DNA of 64,000 bases from positions 310,001 through 374,000 of the forward strand of contig JAFEMH010002080.1 in assembly GCA_022495995.1 (NCBI GenBank). Direction: 5' to 3'. The stretch comes from Adenophora triphylla var. japonica (Eukaryota > Streptophyta > Magnoliopsida > Asterales > Campanulaceae). Shown in pieces: positions 24,579 to 35,351 of the stretch (positions within the stretch are counted from its first letter, which is position 1; every line of letters starts with the position of its first letter). The position numbers and the translations under genes are program-made. Under the pieces are notes generated by a model, which did not search any database, had not been told where the DNA came from, and worked only from the letters and a program-made list of their open reading frames with translations.

Positions 24579-24920
24579 TGTGAGTCAACAGCAAATTACC
24601 AAGTGTAAATTTTCCAAAAACCACAATTTCAATAGACCCAAATTTATGGCCAAAATTAGGGCAAATTTTGACCACACACAAACAGCTAATTGTGATTTTT
24701 TTCAACACCAAAGAATTCAAGCCAAACTGGGGCGGAATTTCACGTTAAAAACGCCTCTAACGGAATCTGGGTAAATTCCGGTTGAAACTTGCAGATTCCG
24801 GCGGTTTCAAGAACAGAGTCCCAATGATTCCAGAAATTCCGTTCAATGAGAGAAAAATTCCGGCAAGAAACTTGGCTTTTAGCGAGCGTTTTCCAGGCCA
24901 AACAAAGGGTGTTTGAATCC

Positions 24921-24942
24921 ATTTCCCGGCAATGGAACCAAT
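24921..24942 (-). other. Primer binding site of the Tat element
   Basis: Directly inside the 5' LTR the minus strand reads TTGGTTCCATTGCCGGGAAA. This resembles the complement of a plant tRNA 3' end of the Asp type (GCCGGG core) with about three mismatches. Confidence 0.65.
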
Positions 24943-25704
24943 TGATGATGCCAAAATCGTCAAATCAGCCCCAAATCCTAGCGATGACTGCTCCGGTGAC
25001 TGCAAGGCCTGAAAATAAGAGAAAACACGTAAACTAAGCCGGGGCGGATCCGGCTAAAGGCCCTCCGGCGTGAGAGTAAGTTCACGGTTTGTATATGAAA
25101 AAACAAATGGACAGAGTTTTCCCAAGGTAAAAAGTAACGTACCAAATAATGAGCCATGAGGCTTGTATTTATAGGGATGGATTGATAGAATCCATGTTGA
25201 AATAAACTTGTAAAGAGATAAGATATAATCCTAAGAGAATTATATCTGATGAGGAGTCCTTGTTTGACTTGAAGTGATGTTGGTAATTATAATCCTGATT
25301 GGATCATTCTTGTATGTATAATCCTTGTTGAATAAGGACTGTATTACTTCTAGCCGGAACGCCGAGGAACATAAATGTTTTACCTCGGCCTTGGCAAATA
25401 AACCGAGGTAAATGATTCTGCTTCCTCGTCATTTGGAGATTGGCCGGCATGTATATATGCCGGGGTAAATGATTTTTTTTCATCGTCACAATGATGAAAT
25501 GTCGAGGTAAGAACTTTTCTCTCCTCATCACTTGCGACACGACGGCCCAAGCATGATGTCATAAGGCCGAGGTAAACGTTCCTCGGCATACGAGGAAGAC
25601 CTTACTCGGCCCTGATACTTGGTTATTTAGATAATATTCATGGCCCAATCCAATTAGGCCCAGCTCGAGCAAGCCCATATTCGTATCTCAGTTTATACCG
25701 CTTA
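24943..25704 (-). repeat. 5' LTR of the Tat element
   Basis: 762 bp, nearly identical to 12884-13645. The LTR promoter TATAAATA lies on the minus strand at 25173-25166. The outer end reads TAAGCGG where the partner has TGAACGG, two of the roughly eleven differences. Confidence 0.95.
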
Positions 25705-25882
25705 ATTATATTACAAATATCTTGAATGCCATAAATGAAAGATATAGGGCTACACTATTCCTAATTTCCAACACAGTGCTCACACTGTGAACTAAATATT
25801 GGTCTTTCAACCACAAGACTATTTCTTTCCCTTTTTTTTAAGGAAAAAAAAAAGAGAAATAAAACCCATAGCCAGTTGGATC

Positions 25883-26148
25883 TACTCCCTCTGTCTTTAA
25901 AATGAATGTCTATTTTTAAGAATTAGTTTTCCAAAAATGAATAGCATTTTTGTAAAGAACTTTGTCACTAAATTAAATGAATATATTACCAAAATTTTAC
26001 CACCATTCATTTTATACCTGAAAAACAAAATATTTAGAAAGTAAAGAATATTTATGAATCTTTGCTATTAATTTGTATAAAAATTGAACATTTTCAAAAT
26101 ATTTTTGAAATAAAATTTGCACATTCATATTCATTAAAGGAGGGAGTA
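25883..26148. mobile_element. Stowaway-like MITE
   Basis: The ends are TACTCCCTCTGTCTTTAA and TTCATTAAAGGAGGGAGTA in inverted orientation, with TA borders and an AT-rich interior of about 230 bp. Confidence 0.8.
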
Positions 26149-26184
26149 TATCACAAAAATTTCAATATTTAATAAAAACAATTT

Positions 26185-26849
26185 GAGTGCATATTATGAA
26201 AAACGCGTTTTTCCTAAGGCTTAAGAAAAACGTGTTTCTGAACCGGGCTGAACCAAATCGGTGACATTTTTGTAAATAATTGACACTTATTTTAAAAGGC
26301 ACAGTGACATTTTTATAAATATTTGGAACTTCAAACGCACTGCATACGTCGGTTACAAAGAGTATATACCTAACACTCAAAAACAATATTGCTGACATTA
26401 AACTGATATAGACAGTGTTAGGAGTAAGGATTGCCAACATTAGTAACAAGGAGTGCCGGTGCAAGTAACTGATACTCAAAAACACTGACATTAAAAAACA
26501 TTGACACTGGCATCAAATGATACAATCAGCATTAGTTACATGAAGTGCCGGCGTGTGTTTTAATAGTAAAAGTGATTGTATTATTGAGCGCACTCAAACT
26601 GCCATAACTTTAGACTTGTGATAAACCACAGAACGAACATGTACGAAAGAATGCCAGCGCCAGAGTTAACGACTACCTACCAGCTTCAGTTGAAAACCTT
26701 CATTATTTACGAAAATGCCACCACGGACGTTTTTAAAAAAATGTCAGTTATTTACAAAAATGTCATCGGATCGGTTCAGCCATGGTAAGCCGGTTCAAAA
26801 ATGAGTTTTCCATAGCTTATGGAAAAACGCATTTTCCCAAGATTTTGCG
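26185..26849. mobile_element. Small MULE-like element, copy 1 of the AACGCGTT family
   Basis: A 665-bp element flanked by the 9-bp repeat AAACAATTT (26176-26184 and 26850-26858). Each end carries an AAAAACGC/GCGTTTTT palindromic block next to a CTTAAG or ATAGCTTATG hairpin. The interior holds dispersed CACTGACATT-like words and no ORF of note. Its tips match those of 36236-36769 and 36902-37415. Confidence 0.7.
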
Positions 26850-27004
26850 AAACAATTTACCTGATATATGCTAGAGACACTTGTTCTTTATCAACAAAAA
26901 AGAAAAAAGGGAAAAAAGAAGAAGAATTATAACAATTATTTGCACTGAATTAACAAACCAGGAATTCACCACAAGTTATTTAATATAGCCTCCCAAACTC
27001 TTGC

Positions 27005-27335
27005 TTATTGCATGCGCATGAACCGAGAAATAGATTCCATCAACTTTTTCTGAATTTCTTTGAATTGTGCAACCTGCATTTCCAGTTCCAGTTCCAGTTC
27101 CATTTTCTCTTTTCTTAACTTCTTGTTCTCCTCCACCAGCTCTTTTGATCTCAATATCACCATGAATCATGTACTTTCCCTTCCATGGCTGCCGTCCTTT
27201 CATTCTCATTACCAATGCTTTTAGATACACTGGAAAGGCACTTGGCTTGCATTTCTTCAGGGTCATCTCCACAAGCAGATCTTACTTCTCATGATGCTGG
27301 AATTCCCATCTTTTCGGAGCTGTTTTCTTGAATCC
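27005..27335 (-). pseudogene. Duplicated, broken second exon of the class B heat-stress factor
   Basis: The minus strand matches exon 2 of the HSF gene at 30948-31271: GFKKTA.KRWEFQ, then a gap of about 15 nt that removes FHKGC, then DLLVEMTLKKCKPSAFP and a C-terminal FMRMQ stop. The deletion breaks the frame. The splice acceptor reads GCAAG/GA instead of GCAG/GG and a long A/T tract lies next to it. No first exon is present. It is part of a wider duplication that also copies downstream flanking sequence. Confidence 0.85.
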
Positions 27336-27337
27336 TT

Positions 27338-27339
<2 letters not shown>

Positions 27340-27381
<42 letters not shown>

Positions 27382-27388
27382 GAAAAAA
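27340..27388. repeat. Poly-A/T tract
   Basis: An almost pure A run on the plus strand, broken by a few G. It sits beside the broken splice acceptor of the HSF exon copy. The related intact acceptor at 31275-31300 has a shorter, interrupted A run. Confidence 0.8.
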
Positions 27389-27772
27389 AGGGAAATTGGT
27401 TATGCGTTCAAAATTATGGTGTGAAAGCTGTTTATTTTTCTTCTGCATGGGCTGATAAATTAAGTCACTGATCAACTAAGGTAGGCTAGCTCTGGATAAG
27501 GACTTGTACAAAAACCACATATACCAACTTTAATTTTTTGACTGCTTTTTCGTTGCTATTATTCCGATTGAGCGGAAATCTATGTTTTTATAGAACCTTC
27601 TAGTTGTCAACAAATCAAAATGTATAAATAGAGATTTTGATGGATAATATTTTGTTGACTTTTAATGCAGATCGATATATATATAGCAATATTACTCAGT
27701 TTCCTAAAGTTTCTAGCTAGCTAGGCTAAGAATTTAAGTAACACCAATTGATACTGAAAGGTCCTGTTTACT

Positions 27773-28724
27773 TGATCAACTAAAATAAGATCAGACAGTT
27801 AAGCTTTGACAACTAAGGTAATTTCTTAGCTGTCAGATATTAACTGATTAGATAACAAGAGTATAATGTGCAGCGGAATAAATAGAGTGAAATAATGTAA
27901 AGACAAAGTGATTAGTGAGTGTGTGAGAGCGTGTGTGTGTTTGTGTGTGATAATACCAAATGACACAAGGGTTTAAAGTGGTTCAGAGTTCACTCCTCCT
28001 ACGTCCACTCTCACTGTCAATCTTGACAAGTGAGCTCAATCCACTATACTCTAGATTCCTTTAAGAGTTACAAGATTGATTAGGCAAGTTTCTTGAACTT
28101 CCTCTTCCTAATTAGTACAGTCAATTAGGGATTTACTTGTTACGAAGCAAATACACAATACACACTTAAAGTACAGTCTTAAATGGTTTACAAGATTTGT
28201 TTATACACTTGAAGTGCAGTCTCAAGTGTCTGAAATTGTTTTGATGATTGTTTGCAGGTTTACAGGTTTGTAAGGGTGTGAGAAAGGTTGCAAAGGTTGT
28301 GGGTTGAAGGGCACGAGCTTCAGTCAAGGAGGCTTCCTTTTATAAGCTGAGATATAGCCGTTGAGGGAGACAATGCAGTAAATGAATGTGGTGGAATAGT
28401 GTTTGCATTTAGAGCATTGTTGACTGGATAAGAACAGACTGGAATTTGCAACCCTTGAGCAGAGGATCTTCATGGAGATGACATGGCAATGTTTGTTGAG
28501 AGTTTTGGACAAAGCACATCTTGGTCATCATAGAGACAAATCATTGTTGTTGGCTTTGAAGATCATAGCTGTAAGAGATGAGTTTTCTGCTGTTGAGAAT
28601 CTTAGTTGTCAGGCTTAGCTATTAGATCTAGATGAGTAGGGAATAAGGTTTGAGGTAGATGACATGTAATGATCTCTTTTGTAATGAAATATATTTGATT
28701 TATTTGATTGGTCTTTCTTGATCA
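27773..28724 (-). mobile_element. Solo LTR
   Basis: A 952-bp segment with inverted tips TGATCAA and TTGATCA and the 5-bp target duplication TTACT (27768-27772 and 28725-28729). A TATAAAAGG box on the minus strand at about 28340 suggests minus orientation. Sequence on either side matches a contiguous stretch near 31650-31770, which independently shows that this is an insertion. Confidence 0.8.
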
Positions 28725-28991
28725 TTACTGTCAAGTTGATTTATCAGAGCAGGTGGTAAAACGGATTTGGAACTGCTCCAGCAACAACGCTCCTATAGGT
28801 TTGAGTCATGGCATCATGTTAGGTTTAAATCACGGCAACATGTCCCGATGGTTTCGAAAGAGATGACTAAAAATTCAACTTTCCAATATGCTTAGTGTCA
28901 AGTATACTTTACCACTGATCCAAAAGATTAAGCTGATGGATACGGACCCAACACTGTATATCAAGTCTTAATACTCCCATCATGTCTGACG

Positions 28992-29556
28992 CAGTGGCGG
29001 ATCTACACCAAAACATTTGGTGTTGCCTATTTCTTTTAGGAAGAAAAAAATTAGCGTAATACTAAAATTCAATATGTTTACATAAATAAATATAATATGC
29101 TTCAATATGTACCATTTAAAAGATAAAAACATGATTTAAATTGTACCATTCAAGAGATAAAACAAATGTATATAATTGTAGTGGGTTTTTAGAAATAAAA
29201 ATAGTTGTAGTTGTTTTTTCAAATAACGAGGAAAATGAGAAAAAACAGTATTAGGGGGTGTTTGGCGAAAAAAAGAAAGGTTCTAGTGGGTTTTTTGAGA
29301 AATAGGAAGTGTTTTGAGAAAAAAGAAAGAGATTTTTTAGAGTAAAAATAAAAAAAAACAACAACATTTTATGGGATTCAAACCCAAAACCTTTGGGTTC
29401 TCTCTCAATATCTTAACCAGTTTGACTAACTTAGACACATGCTTCTATGTAACAATTTAATATATATCCAATACAGTTTATTTTATGCAAAAAAGAATTT
29501 TTTTTTTTTTTGATGTTGCCTCGGCTACACTTAGCACTATAATAAATCCGCCCCTG
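28992..29556. mobile_element. Non-autonomous hAT element
   Basis: A 565-bp element with tips CAGTGGCGGATCTAC and, inverted, CAGGGGCGGATTTA. It is flanked by a perfect 8-bp duplication GTCTGACG (28984-28991 and 29557-29564). It has no transposase frame. The 8-bp duplication and CAG tips place it in the hAT superfamily. Confidence 0.85.
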
Positions 29557-29760
29557 GTCTGACGCGATAACTCTTCGAGAGTGAACACATGATGCACTTA
29601 TGCACATTTATTTCGAGCAAACAAGCGCAAGTATGACTATTCGAACCAATGGCCTTGCCCAACCAGGCTCTAATACATGTCAATTTATCACTGATCCAAA
29701 AATTTAAATTGATGGATAGGGCCTATCTATGCATATCAATCTTTAATACTTAGACATATA

Positions 29761-30038
29761 TACTCTCTCCGTTCCGCTTAAAATCGCACGGTTACTGTTT
29801 GCGCGTGGATTAAGAAAAAAAATAATGATATAAATATTGTGAGTGTAAAAGTAAAATAGGAGAGAGAATGAGTGGAGAGAATAGTAAATTATAATGATGT
29901 TGTGAGTATTAAAATAATGTAGGAGAGAGAATGAGTGGAGGGAATAGTAAAGATTCTTTGCCATTTTAGAAAGTGTGCAATTTGTAATGAGACGCCCAAT
30001 GAGAAAAGTGTGCAATTTATAGCGGGACTGAGGGAGTA
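29761..30038. mobile_element. Stowaway-like MITE
   Basis: The ends are TACTCTCTCCGTTCCGCT and AGCGGGACTGAGGGAGTA in inverted orientation. The interior contains repeated GAGAGAATGAGTGGAG words seen in other MITEs of the window. Confidence 0.8.
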
Positions 30039-30070
30039 GTTCCTTAAAATCTAGGTTAGTTAAAGATAAG

Positions 30071-30307
30071 TACTCCCTCCGTCCCAAAATGTTTGTCCCA
30101 TTTGACTTTTTTGTTGAACTTTGACCATAAATATATGACAATTTAATTATGTTCATGAAATTCTAAAAATTTCTATTGATTTACCATTAATAATATTATC
30201 AACAACAACTTTTAAAATTTCATGAACATGATTAATCTCTCATAAATTTGTGGTCAAAGTTCAATAAAAAAGTCAAATGAGATAAACATTTTGGGAAGGA
30301 GGGAGTA
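30071..30307. mobile_element. Stowaway-like MITE
   Basis: TACTCCCTCCGTCCCAAAAT and the inverted end ATTTTGGGAAGGAGGGAGTA enclose a long inverted repeat whose arms include TTTGACCATAAAT-like sequence. Confidence 0.85.
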
Positions 30308-30392
30308 TCTTATGTTCAATATTAAGAAAATGAAACTATTCACTGTTCAAGTTCAGTTTAAGTCCTCCTAAATTCCAAAGTAGAGGATATGG

Positions 30393-30419
30393 TATATATA
30401 TATATATATATATATATAT
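30393..30419. repeat. (TA)n microsatellite
   Basis: About 13 uninterrupted TA dinucleotides, directly before the next MITE. Confidence 0.95.
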
Positions 30420-30424
30420 CCATA

Positions 30425-30675
30425 TACTCCCTCCATTTCAATTTAAATGATACTAAAATTTTTGGCACAATAATTAAAAAAAGTAGAAGAGAGAATTAGT
30501 GAAAAAGATGTTACGAGTAGGAAAAGTAAAATAGGAGAGAGAATGAGTGGGAGGTATAGTAATTTAATTGATGTTGTGAGTATAAAAACGTTCTATTTTA
30601 TTTTAGGTAGTACCAAGTAAAGTAGTACAGAGTAAAATAGAAATTAATATCAAGCGAAGTGGAGCGGAACGAGTA
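30425..30675. mobile_element. Stowaway-like MITE
   Basis: It starts TACTCCCTCCATTTCAAT and ends AGCGGAACGAGTA. The tips are weaker inverted copies than in its neighbours. It is sandwiched between two TA microsatellites. Confidence 0.65.
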
Positions 30676-30677
30676 TA

Positions 30678-30680
<3 letters not shown>

Positions 30681-30768
<88 letters not shown>
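30681..30768. repeat. Long (TA)n microsatellite
   Basis: About 44 TA dinucleotides, ending some 180 bp downstream of the HSF stop codon. It is likely to be length-variable. Confidence 0.95.
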
Positions 30769-30769
<1 letters not shown>

Positions 30770-30947
30770 ATATATCCATATCTAATCAAAACAATTTGCC
30801 TGATAAATTAGTCCAAAAAACTGGCCACAGGCACTTTCTTTATCAACAAAACACAAAAAAGGAAAGAAGAAAGAAGAATTATTTGCATTGGGTTAACAAA
30901 CCAAGGATTCACCACATCTTATTTAACATAGCCTCCCAAGTTCTTGC

Positions 30948-33900
30948 TTATTGCATGCCCATGAACTGAGGAATAGAATCCATCAATTGTCTCTCTAATG
31001 CTTTGAATTGTGCTACCTCCATTTCCAGTTCCATTTTCTCTTTCCTCAACCTCTTGTTCTCTTCCTCCAGCTCTATCGCACCATCAATATTATTATTATG
31101 ATTCCCTTCCATGGCTGTCCTTCCATTCTCCGCCGATGAAGCTTTCAGATAAGCCGGAAAACCACTTGGCTCGCATTTCTTCCGTGTGATCTCCACAAGC
31201 AGATCTCTACACCCTTTATGAAACTTCTCATGCTGGAATTCCCATCTCTTAGACGCCGTTTTCTTGAAGCCCTGCAATAAAAAAAAAAGGAAAAAAAAAA
31301 GAAAGAAGAAATGGAAATATATTGGTTATGCATTCAAAATTAAGGTGTGAAGGTTGTTCATTTTTTCTTTAAGACTGCATGGGCAAATAAATTAAGTCAC
31401 TGATCAACTAAGGTAGGCTAGCTCTGGATAAGGACATGTACAAAAACCACAGGCACCAATTTTAATTTTTTGACTGCTTTTTTGTTGCTGTTGTCATATT
31501 CTGATTGGGCAGAAATCTATGCTTTTATAGAACCTTCTAATTGTCAGCAAATCAAAAGGCAGCAATAGAGATTTTGGTGGATATTTTATGAAGTCTTAAT
31601 GCAGATCGATATAGAAATATAACTCAGTTTCTTACAGTTTCCAGCTTGCTAGCTAGGTTAAGAATTTATGTAAGGATCAATTTTATACTAAACTGGTGGA
31701 ATAGCCCCCTCATGCATGTTAGGTTTGAATCATGGCATCATATCTCTGAAACCCGATTTGGAACTGCTTCAACAACAACGCTCATGTACGTATTCTTGAA
31801 TCACGGCATCATGTCCTATGAGCAGGGCCGGCCCAAGGGGGGGGTTTCAGTGAGGGCAGCCCGGGGCCCTTAGTGGTAAGGGGCCCATTCTTAAGTAGGC
31901 TATAGTGTATATAGTATGTATATGTTTTTTTTTATAATTATAATAAATATTTAAAAAAGACCCACATTCAATTTTTAAAAAAGACCAACATTCAGTTTTT
32001 AAAAAAAGGCTCACATTCAGATTTAAAAAAAAATAAAAAATAAAAAAAATTCTGGATTGTACACCAAAAGTGAGTCACAAAGAGCAAATGAGTCTAGTGG
32101 TTTGGTGTGTGAACCAAAATAAAAATTGAGGAGTTCTTTTTAGAGTTTTTGATTGTTGATGATACACCCGATTTGGGACTTTTCAATGAACTAAAAAATG
32201 CATTTAAGGCTCCGTTTGTTTCGCGTAAAACATTTTTCGGAAAATGTTTTCATGTAAAATGATTTCATGTAAAAAGGTTTCCTTGTAAAATGTTTTCATG
32301 TAAAAAGATTTCCATGTAAAATGTTTTCTTGTAAAATATCATGATCTTGTTTTCAGTTGTTTGGCAAATTTGACGAAAATGTTTTCCGAAAATGTCACTT
32401 TTTTTTTATTAATTTAAATCAACTTTGGAAACCGCCCCACCCACCCCCTGCCTACCCCACCCCCCTACCCACCCCCCCCCAAATTTTTTTTTTAATTTTT
32501 TAATAAAAAATAAAAAAAAATTATTTTTTTGGGGGGGGGGGTGGGTAGGGGGTGTAAAATAAAAAAAAATTGGGGGGTAGGGGTGGAGTGGGGCGTTTTC
32601 CAAAAAAAAAAAAAAGTTTGGGGGGTGGGGTAGGCGGGGGTGGGTGGGCGGTTTCAAAATTTTTTTTTTTTTGGGGTGGGGTGGGGGGTGGGGGTGGGTA
32701 GGGGGTGGGGTAGGCGGGGGTGGGTGGGGCGGTTTCCAAAAAATAAAAAATAAATAATTGGGGGTGAGTGGGGGTGGGTGGGGCGGTTTCCAAAAAAAAT
32801 ATTAAATTTTTTTTTTTTGGGGGGGTAGGGGGTGGGGTAGGCGGCGGGGGTGGGTGGGCGGTTTCCAAAAAAAAATTAAAAAAAATTTTTTTTTTTTTGA
32901 GAGGAGGGTGGGGGTGGGGTGGGGCGGTTTCCAAAAAAATAAATTTTTTTTTTTTTTTGGGGGTGGGGTGGGATAGGCGGGGGTGGGTGGGCGGTTTCCA
33001 AAAAAAAATAAATTTTTTTTTTTTTTTGGGGTGGGGGGTGGGGGTGGGTAGGGGAGGTGGGGTAGGCGGGGCGGGTGGGGCGGTTTCCAAAAAAAAATTG
33101 GGGGGTGGGGTAGGCGGGGTGGGTGGGCGGTTTCCAAAAAAAAATAAATTTTTTTTTTTTTTTGAGAGGGGTGGGGTAGGCGGGGGTGGGTGGGGCGGTT
33201 TCCAAAAATTTTTTTTTTTTTTTTTGGGGGGTGGGGTGGGGTGGGTGGGGGCAGTTAAAATTTTCTTTTAATTATTATTATTATTATGTTGTACCGAGCG
33301 TAATATGAGTTGTAGATTAAGGCCAAGAACAAGAGTTGTAAAATGATTTACGAATTTGAAATTGGTAAATCATTTTACAAAGAAAACCTCCTTTTTTTAC
33401 ATCCTTGTAAAATGTTTTACATTTGACTTTCTTTTACAAGTGGTTACCAAACACTCGAAAGTAGGTAAAACATTTTTCGGAAAATATTTTACTTGAAACA
33501 AACACCCGAAAACGAGGAAAACATTTTCCGGAAAATGTTTTACATGAAACAAACGGAGCCTAAGTCTCTAGATCTTTGTTTGGATGATGTAAGAGGTCAA
33601 GGTTATGACAATGGTTCAAATATGAGGGGGAAACACCAAGGCGTTAAAACAAGATTACTTAAAGAAAATCTGAGAGCATTATATATGCCATGTGCGTGTC
33701 ATAGTCTTAACTCACTCTTAGTGATGTGTCAAATTCCTGTGATAAAGCTTTTTCATTTTTTGGAATTGTTCAGCGGATATACACATTATTTTCGAGTTCA
33801 AAAAGATGAAAAATTTTACTAGATAATATTCCTAGTTTGACTTTGAAATCTTTGTGCAATACTCGTTAGGAGAGTCGAATAAAAAGTGTCAAAGCTATAA

Positions 33901-34519
33901 GATTTCAAGCTCTCCGATTAAGATTGGCTTTGTTAGAATTATCTCAAAATTGTGATGATGCCAAGTCAAAAAGTGAGGCTGAAAGTTTGGTTTGTGCACT
34001 TGAGAGTTTTAAATTTTTACTTGGCATGGTCATTTGGTATGATATTTTATTTTCAATAAACATGGTGAGTAAAAAGTTGCAATCAAAATTCATGTGCATT
34101 GATGCTGCATTAAAACAAATAGAAGGTGTGATGAAGTATATTGATAATTATAGAAATGAGGGGTTTTCATCTAGTATGGATACTGCAAAAATTCTAGCAT
34201 GTGAGATGGACGTAACTCCTACGTTTTCAATTAAACGTCGAAGTATTAGGAAAAAACAATTCGATGAAAGTAATCATGATGATGAAGAAATGCTATCTTC
34301 TGAGGAGTCATATATTTTTTATAGAGTTAAATATTTTCTTGTCGTTGTTTATATGATCATAATGTGCTTCTTTAATCGTTTTTTACTTTTGGTCATCATA
34401 ATAATGTGCTTCTTTAATCATAAAAATGTCTGATTAATTAGGGGTCTTTTCATCTGATTTTGCTGGGGCCCACAAAAATCTAAGAACGGCCCTGCCTATG
34501 AGATCGAGATAGATAGATG

Positions 34520-34570
<51 letters not shown>

Positions 34571-34896
34571 GGAGGGAGAGAGAGAGAGTTACTTACATAA
34601 GTGTTGAGTTGTCGGATGAAGCTAGAGAAATTATTATGCTTGAAGTAACGAGGCAACATGCGGTCTGCAAACTCCCCGGGAGACCACACTACAAACCCAT
34701 TCCCCGCCTCGTTCCACGACACTATCCTCCCACCACCACCACCATATCCTTCTTCTTCATCATCTAACAGATCATAGGTCTTCAATAAAAATGGTGCCGG
34801 ACATTTCCTAGGCGACGGCACCCCCACTCTCCGCCTTAGCATTCCCTCTCCCTCCGCCTCCAACTCCGCCACTCTATCATAATCTGTATCTTCCAT
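30948..34896 (-). CDS. Heat-stress transcription factor, class B (HSFB5-like)
   Basis: Exon 1 is 34896-34597 (100 codons). It carries most of the DNA-binding domain: [33 protein letters not shown] and [17 protein letters not shown]. Exon 2 is 31271-30948 and completes it with [17 protein letters not shown], then a linker [15 protein letters not shown] and a heptad-like coiled coil (about residues 165-195). The join is phase 0 at the intron position conserved in all plant HSFs. The product is 207 residues. There is no AHA activation motif and no insertion in the coiled-coil region, which fits class B, usually repressors or coactivators. The ITRKKCEP linker and short length suggest B5, but B3 is not excluded. 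The 3.3-kb intron holds nested transposons; exons and splice sites look intact. Confidence 0.93.
32208..33560. mobile_element. PIF/Harbinger-like (Tourist) element nested in the hAT
   Basis: Inverted ends of about 43 bp begin GGCTCCGTTTGTTTC, with a 3-bp TAA duplication (32205-32207 and 33561-33563). With the element and one TAA removed, the hAT transposase frame reads straight through, confirming the borders. The interior is non-coding: GTAAAATGTTTTC words near the ends and a G-rich array in the middle. Confidence 0.85.
32425..33256. repeat. G-rich/poly-T satellite-like array
   Basis: Roughly ten imperfect units of about 55-90 bp. Each joins a GGTTTCCAAAA and A/T run with a GGGGTGGGGTAGGCGGGGGTGGGTGGG block. 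The first unit (about 32428-32480) is inverted relative to the rest. Every unit has several runs of three or more G. Frames through it give Pro- or Gly-rich ORFs that I consider artefacts. Confidence 0.9.
33564..34432 (+). pseudogene. hAT transposase remnant (ZMYM/TTF-type)
   Basis: Two frames, 33493-33822 and 33924-34433, contain the motifs [18 protein letters not shown] and [10 protein letters not shown] of the TTF/RNase H-like hAT transposase group, then a helical segment ([21 protein letters not shown]) and an acidic region. A stop and frame change lie between 33822 and 33924. The N-terminal zinc finger and C-terminal dimerisation domain are missing. Confidence 0.8.
34505..34588. repeat. 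GATA/GA microsatellite next to the HSF splice donor
   Basis: (GATA)n passes into (GA)n. It ends only a few bases from the HSF intron donor (34596-34591, GTAAGT on the minus strand). On the transcript it reads as a CU-rich tract directly after the 5' splice site. Confidence 0.9.
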
Positions 34897-35351
34897 TGTT
34901 TTTTTCTAGTTCTTCCTAATTGGATACCCTACCTATTATTGCACAAGATATCTCCTTGGCAAATGGAACGTGGGATGCTGTTTTTCTATTGTTTCACTTT
35001 TTGCAAAAAAATTCTTCCTTCAACTAGTGTACATGTTCTACAATTTACACTTAAAATAATAATAGGGATTATATTTATTTTTTCTCTTTTTTGACTTTTT
35101 GACAAGGAAATTCCATTACTGGTAGGTGTGTGGAATTTTCTTCTTCTTTATATTGTGAAACTGACATTTTGGATATTTATATAAGTTAAAGAAGAAAGAA
35201 ATATTTACATAACTTGGTCCTTAGTTGGACCTGTATAAGACATGAATAGGGAAATCTAAAGTTTCATATATGGGTTAGTTTTTTTTTTTTTTTTTTTTTT
35301 TAATGACATTATGGCAATATGATCAATAAAATTGGACTAATCAATCTTAAA
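34897..35351 (-). promoter_or_regulatory. HSF upstream region with possible heat-shock element
   Basis: About 240 bp upstream of the ATG, GAATTTTC (35133-35140) fits the nGAAnnTTCn half of a heat-shock element and is followed by TTCTTC. A nearby GGAAATTCC is at 35106-35114. HSF genes are often under HSF control, but this is only a two-unit site. Otherwise the region is AT-rich with a long T run at 35281-35302. Confidence 0.35.

Larger units (their letters stand above)
12884..25704 (-). mobile_element. Complete Tat-lineage Ty3/gypsy LTR retrotransposon with antisense gene
   Basis: A 12,821-bp element. The two 762-bp LTRs are 12884-13645 and 24943-25704, flanked by the 5-bp duplication ATTAT (12879-12883 and 25705-25709). 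In minus orientation the order is 5' LTR, tRNA-type primer site, gag, protease, RT, RNase H, a second RNase H, integrase, an 8-unit minisatellite, a gene on the opposite strand, purine tract and 3' LTR. The second RNase H domain (YTDGSATKERSGAGIVL) and the opposite-strand ORF are hallmarks of the Tat clade. By eye the LTRs differ at about 11 sites (about 1.4%), so insertion is fairly recent. Coding regions carry one in-frame stop and several frameshifts, so this copy is not autonomous as read. Confidence 0.95.
31823..34494 (+). mobile_element. hAT transposon in the HSF intron
   Basis: A 2,672-bp element with tips CAGGGCCGGCCC and, inverted, CAGGGCCGTTCTT. It has a perfect 8-bp duplication CCTATGAG (31815-31822 and 34495-34502). 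The interior retains pieces of a ZMYM/TTF-type hAT transposase on the plus strand, interrupted by a PIF-like insertion. The coding pieces have stops, so the element is not autonomous. Confidence 0.92.

Noticed and set aside
30598..30789. ORF of alternating Ile-Tyr
   Set aside because: It is a translation of the (TA)n microsatellite.
32409..33271. Several overlapping Pro-rich and Gly-rich ORFs
   Set aside because: They are all frames of the G-rich/poly-T array in a transposon; no start context or domain is present.
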